From: Acheta domesticus
Taxonomy: Eukaryota > Arthropoda > Insecta > Orthoptera > Gryllidae
DNA: 64,000 nt
Assembly: GCA_031308135.1 (NCBI GenBank)
Contig: JAHLJT010009436.1
Span: 138,089,803-138,153,802 of the forward strand
Direction: 5' to 3'
Shown here piece by piece: positions 56,655 through 64,000 of the stretch. Every line of letters begins with the position of its first letter. The stretch's first letter is position 1. Position numbers and translations under genes: made by a program. The notes beneath the pieces are model-generated. The model did no database searches, was not told the DNA's origin, and saw only the letters and a program-made list of their open reading frames with translations.

Positions 56655-58960
56655 AATTTTATACGTACGTATTGAAATATACCGACAACGTCTCGTCATA
56701 GACTCTTACGAGATCGTTGGCATCATTCATCTAAGATGGTTATAATCGTGACCCGTTCCGAATTTATATTAAAATTTTGGGCGCCAGGAACAGGTTACGT
56801 TAATTAAAAATGACCAATGCTTCCACAGCTAATTTCAACAAATGTATAAATGTCCGGCTAGCTGGGTCAATGGGTCCCGTTATCGCCTAGATAGCCGATT
56901 ACTTGATCTGCCAACTGTACAGTATGGCGAGGAATCTGAAAGGGAATAATTATCTATTTCTAACTATTTAACAATTTTGATTGACTAAATGAAAATCTTT
57001 TCATTTACAAAAGAAAAAAATTCAACAATTTATTTAACAATATTAACAATTGTTTTGTCCTTAGGTCATGACCTCGTTTTAAGATATATATCTTTTGTAC
57101 TGCAGTACTTATTTACCGTCTTGGTCACAGACGCCCCGCAGTCTCTTCTCACTTGAATGTAGGCGATCCCAAGTTCCGCTTCTCTCTTCTAATCTTGCGA
57201 CGTTGCCGACGCATCCAGCCCTCACTGACTAGAATATCTACCGGTTCTTAATTGGTATTCAGAGTTCCTAGTCTTCCCCAACTAGTGGTAAAATATTAAA
57301 GTCCAAAACCGCAATATAAGAAAAAACTTTCAAAGTCCTAATCGAACTTCCCGATTCCGAAAAACTATTGAATCTCACTCGAAACTTACAAGTCCTACTT
57401 CACTAATGTTGATCTCGCGAGCGATCTTTACTACTCGACGACCACTATCAGAATGTCCAGTTTTCCCTGTTCTTTCGCCCTCAACGCTTCGGTATCCGTC
57501 CTTCGTTCCTCTTTTTTAAAACAAAACGACAGAATTAGACAGTCTATTCTCCCTTAGCCTATCCATTCATCTCTTATCAAACCAAGTAGCCATGCCCTCG
57601 ACACTCATTCCTTTTCAGACCAATCACACATTATTTTATTTGTCTATCTAGCCAGCGCCCCCATCTCTTCAAGGCCTGAATGCAGTTTGTTGACCTTGCC
57701 AACCACTGCGCCGGCGTTGCTAAGGCTGTATATCGCCATTTGCATACCCTTTTGTCCAACCCATTTACAGCCAATATTATTAACAAAATATTATATATTT
57801 TGGTATATCACAGTATAGTGTAGGAAAATTATGTAATGCTGCGCGAAAAAACGGATTTCCGGCAGAAAAACTTCTATTACGGGGCCCTGGTAACGAAAAA
57901 GCGGATAAATCGAATTGCTAAATTAAGAAAAATAATCTCCTAACAAGTGATGCAGCCAGAATCCCTGCTTTGTGGGTCCTTGATACCGAAAAACCAATTG
58001 AAAGAAAACGTCTGTCCGTCGATCCGTCTGTGAACAATGCTAGCGACTAAACCGTTTAGCCGATTTTATCCAAAATTGATTCTCCCCGATCAAACTGACT
58101 GATCTCGTGGCTCATTGAATTTGAAAGCGGTATTTTAATTCTGGGAGGTACGTTACATGAAGCCTCTGGGACATTTTCAAAAAAAATGGCGCCAACAATT
58201 TTGACTAAATTTTGTTGTTGAATAGTCTGAAAGTCGTTTAAGAGAATGGAGTAGGTCTCATGTTGGTTGAAAACTCTGATTTTTCGAAAATTGAAAAAAT
58301 TCTAACTTTTTTCGGCATTTTCCTACAACTACAATTATGAAGATACAATTTTTTTCTTAGTGAATTGGGTTCATAAAACAGGTCTTCAAATAAGTTCATG
58401 TTTAATTTTTCAAAAACATAAGTATATTTTGCGAAAATTTGTGTCATTGGCAATTTTTTTATTTTCTTTAAACCATTTTTTTAAAACGCACTTTTTGATT
58501 AAATCGGGACCTTAGCGTAAAGGAAGTATAAGAGAATGGTGTAGGTTTCATGTTCATTGAAATGCCTGATTTTGCAAAAATTTTTAAAAATTAAAAAATT
58601 TCGACGTCTTTCTACAACTACAATTGTGAAGTTACAATTGTTTTTCTTAATGAAATATGCTGATCAAAAACATCTTCAAATAAGTTCTGGTTGAGTTATT
58701 TGAAAATATGATTAGTTTTTCTATAATTTCCTGATAAACATAATAGCCCGCTCGCAATTAACTGCGCTTTTTTTCGGCGTCTTCTTACAACTACAATTGT
58801 GAAAATTTTTTCTCAATGAAATACATTTATCAAAACTACATTTACAAATAAGGCCATGATAAATTTTTTGAAAATACGAGTAGTTTTTCTATAATTTCGT
58901 GACAAACATAATAGCCTGCTAAGCGCAAATTTACTGCACTTCAGTCAGCTGAATGCGTCG
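56655..58960 (+). repeat. Repeat family B, copy 4 (plus), split by repeat A
   Basis: The B head (TTTTATACGTACGTA) precedes the inserted A element, and TAGTGTAGGAAAATTATGTAATGCTGCGCG follows it, so A landed at a TA in the B head. Downstream come GGGGCCCTGGTAACGAAAAAG, GTCTGTGAACAATGC and TGAAGCCTCTGGGACATTTTC. Then subrepeats follow: AGAGAATGG.GTAGGT at 58237 and 58532, and TACAACTACAATT at about 58318, 58608 and 58786, a spacing of about 180-295 bp. Noncoding. Confidence 0.7.
56672..57813. mobile_element. Repeat A copy 2: TA-flanked nonautonomous DNA element
   Basis: 1,142 bp, flanked by TA (56670-56671 and 57814-57815), with ends TTGAAATATACC and (inverted) CTGTGATATACC. It matches 6421-7592 end to end apart from two deletions (near 56885 and 57350) and scattered changes. 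It is inserted within a B repeat. Confidence 0.75.
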
Positions 58961-60379
58961 TTAATTAGAATTTGCAATTTTATATATATTATTTCTTTGT
59001 TCGTTTCTTACATTCGCTCTTTTGTTATACATTTTCACATTAATCTTTTAGAAATATTAATTTTGAAATATTTGAAATAAAAATTGCCAGCTCTCCGAGA
59101 ATAGCGACAATGCAGGGAATGCAACAATGGAAGTCCGTTTCGCGCTCGCGAATTTCTGTGAATTACGTGTCATTGTTATGACTTGATATAGCTGTATGGA
59201 AAGGAGTTACAATTGTCAAATTTCTGTTGATATTTGCATGAAAATATTTAGTTTTCCACCAAATGCAGTACCATTTGTAGAGAATAAAGTATTTTTGCAT
59301 GGTTTTAGAATACTCTTCTCTAATCATGGCCCTATGAAATGCATTTCTATATGGTCTGAGGTATCAGGCTTCTTTTTCCAATACAAGTTTACAAAACTTT
59401 TGTATTATATTTTGATGCAGTTGTAGAATTCAAATAGTTCTGACAACACTGCGACGGAAAGAGTGAGTTGGTTGAATTGGACGTTTTCAAAAAATAGCTA
59501 AGTTGTTAGTAGTGCAGGAAGTGCAGTACTACGTATATGTTTCCAATAACGGTAGAAAGTATGTGCTGCTGTTGAACCACTAGTTTATTACTTAACTAAC
59601 GTAGACTTTAATGAATAAGACACATTTTAATATCAGAACATTCTTATTTCAAGAATTTTGGATCAAATGAGTGAGAGAGTGGATTTGCCAAATAAACCTG
59701 TTGGAATAATAGTAAAAGCCAAAAAGAATGGCAGATATTAAAGTATTACTGCTCATCAAGTACACAAATTTTATGAAAGCTACAAAAAAAGTATTAGAAA
59801 CAAGTTTTCTTCAATACGTAATCATAATCATGCAGATCATGTTCTTTACAAAATATTTCTATTTCATTAAGAAATTGCAGAACCGCTGAAGAAATTATGT
59901 TCCATCATAGTTCGTTGCATCGCAGTTCTAAGGAGGCCTTAACTAATAGTATCTATTTAAAGTCGGTCAGTCCGAATCACCAATTTTAATATCAATTTTC
60001 AACTTTGCATAATAACAGGATCTATCTTATTTCTAATGAAGAAATAATAATTTTGGAATTAAACGTCTAGAGTGTATTTTAAATATCGCAAGTTCTTTCG
60101 CAAACTCGGAATAAAGGACCATTACCGACTGCAATGTACAAGTACTTTTTATGCAGGCATCCTACAGGCATTGCTGAAACAAACAACTGGTGCTACAGAA
60201 TGGCACAGCCTTTTCGTAGTAGTTAGTTTTCTAATGTCTTTGATCTGGGCTAGTTTTTCGGTTTTGCTCCATCCTCTTGCCTGCTGCCATCTACAGAGCC
60301 TCCAAGGGCATTTTTTAGAACATTTTCTCTGTTTTTGGGTTTCCTAATCGCAGAACAGAAATATTACTTTAAGAATATT
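58961..60379. other. Central segment between inverted B repeats
   Basis: AT-rich; two modest plus-strand frames (59196-59426, 76 aa; 60072-60347, 91 aa, hydrophobic middle) show no family motif. If the flanking B repeats form a foldback element, this would be its centre. Confidence 0.4.
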
Positions 60380-61535
60380 AGAGAAGAGTAAAATCTCGTT
60401 GTATCAGGAAATTTTCGTTTAAAAATTTAGAGCCGTTTTTAAGAAAATGGCGTTTAGATGTTATTGTAAGGGGAAATTTGAAACACTTTTCCACAGAAAT
60501 CTTGTGAGTTTTCGAAAAACCTTTAAGTCATTTATAGCACTTCCACTTACAAATTCAATAATGTACACAAATTGCTGGAATTTTGCATATTAACGGAGTG
60601 AGGGATATTTAAAAAATATTTGAATCATTTTTGAAAAAATAAGAATACAGCTACATGAATTTTATGTCATCATAAACAGTGCAATTAGCAATTGCGCACG
60701 AAAAGATTTAAAAAAAATTAGAGCGTCTTTTGAGAAAATAGCGTTTGAGAACTTCTGAAAATGCGGAATTTTGAGCTCATTTTCATTGAAAACTTTTCAG
60801 TTTTCGAGAAACTTTATTAAACATAATTTAAAACACATATACTCATAAGTGTAATAATGTGAACAAATTGCCGCTAATGTAAGTATTAACGACGTGAGAG
60901 ACAAGTTAACAAATCCCATTTTTGTAAGTTCTGGAAAAAACAAAAGAATAGAGCAATATGAGTTTATGTCATCTTATAGTGTATATTTTGCTTTACCTTA
61001 TTTAATAATATTCGACATATTTCAGGCAAAAGCATGCGCAAACTACAAAAAATTTTAAAAAATGTCCCTGGCCTTAATGAACTAACTAGCCATGGAGAGA
61101 AAATTTACTTCAAGGAAAAATCTCTATTTTCAATTTTTGTAATAGAAGGAAGACTGAAAAACATTCAGTGTTAACAGTGAAAAACAGGACATACGCCATC
61201 ATTATAAGTGTATTTCACTCTGTTCTTACCAGAAATTTAAGGAAAAAGTTTAAAGCCAGTTTTGAGAAAAAACTGAATTCGTCCCAAGGACTTCATGTAA
61301 TGTAACCCCCAAATTTTAAAGAATTATTTTTGAAATCGCAAAGCTACGTATATTACTCTGTATATACTCGTACATACGTATACGAGAAAGTAAAATACAA
61401 CCTTTTTTGTTTCAGGGGACCCCAAAACATATTTCCGTTGAAATCTCGAAATCGACTTTCTACACTATTACATAACTTTCACTATATTACTCCGTAAATA
61501 CGTACGTATACGAGAATGTAAAAACGATTTGCATG
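60380..61535 (-). repeat. Repeat family B, copies 5 (minus, tandem)
   Basis: On the minus strand two heads of the ACTTTCTCGTATACG type (near 61400 and, with ATTCTCGTATACG, near 61525), ATTTGGGGGTTACATTACATG and TCTCAAAA..CTCT subrepeats are seen. Plus-strand landmarks AGAGCCGTTTTTAAGAAAATGGCG (60429) and AGAGCGTCTTTTGAGAAAATAGCG (60719) are about 290 bp apart. Inverted relative to 56655-58960. Confidence 0.55.
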
Positions 61536-61934
61536 TGATGTTTCACAGAGGCAATCTCGGAAATACAATTAGCGTTTGGGTGTGTCTCCAAATCACAATC
61601 TCAACCGCAGAACGCAATCTCAACGTGGGAACCTCCAGCGGAGTTGTTATGACACATGAAATGTAGAGTATGTTTTTGTAGTGAGTATGCATTTACTTGT
61701 CATTGTATAATTGTGAATTTCAAGAATTGAAGGGTGAGTAGACAATACATTAATGATTCGAAATTTGTAGTACGAACTCTCATTTCCACAGTGTGGTAAT
61801 GTGTATGTGTGTTTATAACCGAAGAACACAATATAGGATAACATAAGTAGTGCACCGTATATAAAATCGATTTTTGGATACAAAATTGCGTTTATTTCCT
61901 TTCTGTGTACACCAATTTCAACCATCTGGTTTTC

Positions 61935-62335
61935 CACAATAGGTATCTCCCACTAGCAAAACATCGAGCCCCCTAGTACATACTCTAAGCATCCGACTGG
62001 TCTCCCGATGTATGTGGTAGTGTAGTGCATGTGCAAAATATAAGTATGTGTAAGGGGACAGGATAGGAGAAGGAAAAGAAGGAAAGATTGCCCGCGTTCC
62101 GTGACCCGTTTGTTAGGGCCCTCATCCGGCATTCGTCTGGAGTTGATAGAAAACGACGGAAACCTTTAGATTGGAGCCGCCGGTTGCTAGAATTCTCCTC
62201 TAGATTCGACCTAGCTATGTAGCAAGTGTCGAAATTCCTTTCACCGTCGGGACTCAAAACCTAGTACCTCCCGGTCAGAGGCACTGCAGTGACATTAGTT
62301 GATGCTCTGAGCCACCTGAACGATATTCAGGGAGC
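61935..62335 (-). mobile_element. tRNA-derived SINE (family S), copy 5, minus
   Basis: Minus-strand landmarks: head CATCAACTAATGTCACTGCAG with GGTACTAGGTTTTGAGTCCCGACGG, body CTAGAGGAGAATTCTAGCA, GGCAATCTTTCCTTCTTTTCC and GGGAGACCAGTCGGATG. The B-box is decayed (TTTTGAGTCC). Confidence 0.75.
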
Positions 62336-62639
62336 ACGAAGGCACTCTTCACTGGAAATGTCCTCAGACCGCGACCGGGATAGGGACCGCGAGAAGGCCT
62401 TGTTGTTTGAGGCGGCGATAGACAGCTGACGGTATGAGGATGGGCCTCAACTATCGATTAGCCCCGATTCAAAGGGAATCTTACTTACACGAGATAGAAT
62501 TGCTACAAAATGGCACAGGCAAAGTTTTACTTTTTTCATAGTCATTGTTCAAATGTTTCCTAATGAAATTACGCTATTCATTAAATCATTAATAAGAGGT
62601 ACGGAATTCTGTTTCAGTTATTACAAAAATGTTCGAAAT

Positions 62640-63120
62640 ATTACCTTCTATAACCTTTCGAAGTTACAACTACTTTGCTTTACCTTTGACACTATCTAAT
62701 ACGCCTTTGACACTATCTAAAAACGAAGTTTGAAAAAACGATGGAGACATTTTATTTGAGAACTTTGAAAATGTCCCAGGGGCTTCATGTAAAGTGCCCT
62801 CCAAAATTTAGGTTTCAAATTCAAGGACCGTGATATCTGCCAGATCAATTAGGGAATATCAATTTTGGAGAAAATCGGATGAACGGCTTAGCCGCTAGCG
62901 TTGTTCACAGACTGACAGAAGGACGGACGGACAGACTTTTTGCCGTCGATCGATTTCTCGGTATCAAGACATGGTTTCTGACTACTCCACATGATTGAGG
63001 ATTTTTCCTAAATTTAGCAAGTCGATTTATCCACTTTTTCTTTACCAGGGTCCTGTAATAAGAGATTTTCTGCAGAAAATTCGCCGTTTATTTCGTGCAG
63101 CATAACATAAATTTCTCTTT
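62640..63120 (-). repeat. Repeat family B, copy 6 (minus)
   Basis: Minus strand: GGTAAAGAGAAATTTATGTTATGCTGC head remnant, GGACCCTGGTAAAGAAAAAGTGG, GTCCGTCCGTCC, GTCTGTGAACAACGC, TGATCTGGCAGATATC and CATGAAGCCCCTGGGACATTTTC. Good colinearity with copies 2 and 4. Confidence 0.7.
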
Positions 63121-63633
63121 ACCGTGGTTGGTGGTAGCGATTAAGTAAAAATGAGTTTTATTTGCACTTACAGCCTGAATCTCTTCTCTCCTTTAAAAGC
63201 AGAACTGTTTCTTCCCGTCGCGGGACCTTGATTGAATCTTGGATTTCTACTTATTTTCCGTAAGTCAACAAGCACAACGTGTTGTTTGAATAAAATATCT
63301 AAATGTAGGGCTACAATATTGTTTATATCTTTTTTTAACTTTTCAACACTAGAAATTCTTACCGTAGGTTTCAATGGCATAGTTGATAATGAGAGAAAGA
63401 AAAATCTTACTTTGAGTACAGCAGACAGCGAGAGTAAAGCTTGCGCGTCCTTTGAAATACGTATTCTTCAGCTCATTTCATTGCGGTGCACACCATCCAA
63501 CCACTAGCCAATTAATTTATATCACTGTCTCGCTTGCTTGATCTCGCTTCTTGCTTCTCTTCTCTCACTAAATACTTCAGCATTGAAGTCCCCAGAAAAA
63601 ATGTTTCGTTAGGCTTTTGAATATTCTCATCGT
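63121..63633. other. Noncoding stretch between B copies
   Basis: No gene recognised; a 70-residue antisense frame lacks motifs. Confidence 0.4.
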
Positions 63634-63775
63634 ATTTTTTACTTTCTCGCTAGAGAGAAGAGAGAAAGTTATGTAAAAACGGCGTGAAGAAAACCTGCGC
63701 GCAAAAACGGCGAATTTTCGGCAGAAAAGTTCTTTTAACAGAGCCCTGGGAACGAAAAAAATAGATACATCTGAA
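63634..63775 (+). repeat. Repeat family B, copy 7 (plus, 5' part only)
   Basis: TTTTTTACTTTCTCGCTAG head, GAGAGAAAGTTATGTAA return arm, GCGCAAAAACGGCGAATTTTCGG and GAGCCCTGGGAACGAAAAAA, then the match stops. Confidence 0.65.
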
Positions 63776-64000
63776 ATGTCCCAAAGAATATCGGCTGAAT
63801 AACACTTTGAAAAACACACAACGAAGTAATCAGGTTGGTAATAGAATCCATCTCCTTCGATACTATTTCACCATCAGATTTATGATCTGTTTCTCGGTTA
63901 CTTTCTACGCTTTGCTTTCTAGTACCCAATTAACGTCAAATACATTTCAGAATTATTTGGATGGGTCTCACGAAAAATAAGGTACATAGTGTGTAAAATA
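63776..64000. other. Noncoding window end
   Basis: AT-rich; nothing identifiable. Confidence 0.4.

Noticed and set aside
59196..59426. 76-codon frame as a possible foldback-element gene
   Set aside because: Too short and featureless to support a function.
60072..60347. 91-codon frame with hydrophobic middle
   Set aside because: No family motif, no homologous copy, AT-rich context; probably chance.
1..64000. CRISPR arrays, operons, riboswitches, rRNA
   Set aside because: No regularly spaced direct repeats with unique spacers, no bacterial gene organisation and no rRNA-like sequence were seen; the DNA is eukaryotic in character.

Overview
This window looks like repeat-rich, AT-rich noncoding DNA from an animal with a large genome. 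An insect is most likely, and a hemimetabolous one such as a cockroach, termite or orthopteran is my guess. That rests on the mix of mobile elements (BEL/Pao, RTE, mariner, Tigger/pogo, hAT, tRNA-derived SINEs) and on low coding density. I find no convincing complete host gene, no rRNA or functional tRNA gene, no CRISPR array and no bacterial-style operon. Nearly everything that can be named is a transposable element, a remnant of one, or a simple repeat.

Layout. 1-9.98 kb: AT-rich DNA with a copy of a dispersed repeat ('B'), a 105-bp imperfect palindrome, a doubtful piggyBac remnant, the first copy of a TA-flanked element ('A', 6421-7592) and a GC-richer block with homeodomain-type sites. 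9.99-15.04 kb: a full-length but dead RTE-type LINE with an 11-bp target duplication, split by a second 5'-truncated LINE that has its own 11-bp target duplication. 15.2-17.96 kb: GC-rich DNA in AT microsatellites, read as a solo LTR plus an unassigned partner segment. 18.6-26.8 kb: a young BEL/Pao LTR retrotransposon with 792-bp LTRs, gag-protease and pol. 28-33 kb: a SINE, a small hAT-type MITE, another B repeat and a tRNA-like SINE head. 33.1-34.0 kb: a Tigger/pogo-like relic. 34.1-37.3 kb: an intact DNA transposon with terminal inverted repeats, TTAT target duplications and an uninterrupted 679-residue putative transposase. 38.2-38.5 kb: a broken BED/GTF2I-repeat-like zinc-finger exon. 43-44.6 kb: pieces of another LINE. 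47-55.5 kb: three more SINEs and a mariner relic. 56.7-63.8 kb: the second A element, inserted into a B repeat, followed by inverted B repeats in a foldback-like arrangement, and a fifth SINE.

The most interesting element is the 3,229-bp transposon at 34107-37335. Its ends, target duplication and single open reading frame all fit together. The protein carries cysteine-rich putative zinc-binding segments and a DDD-type candidate catalytic core that I cannot place firmly in a named superfamily (a Sola-like group is my best guess). Next are the nested LINE insertions, which can be reconstructed to the base, and the B-repeat inverted arms. All family calls come from motifs recognised by eye; no database search was run.
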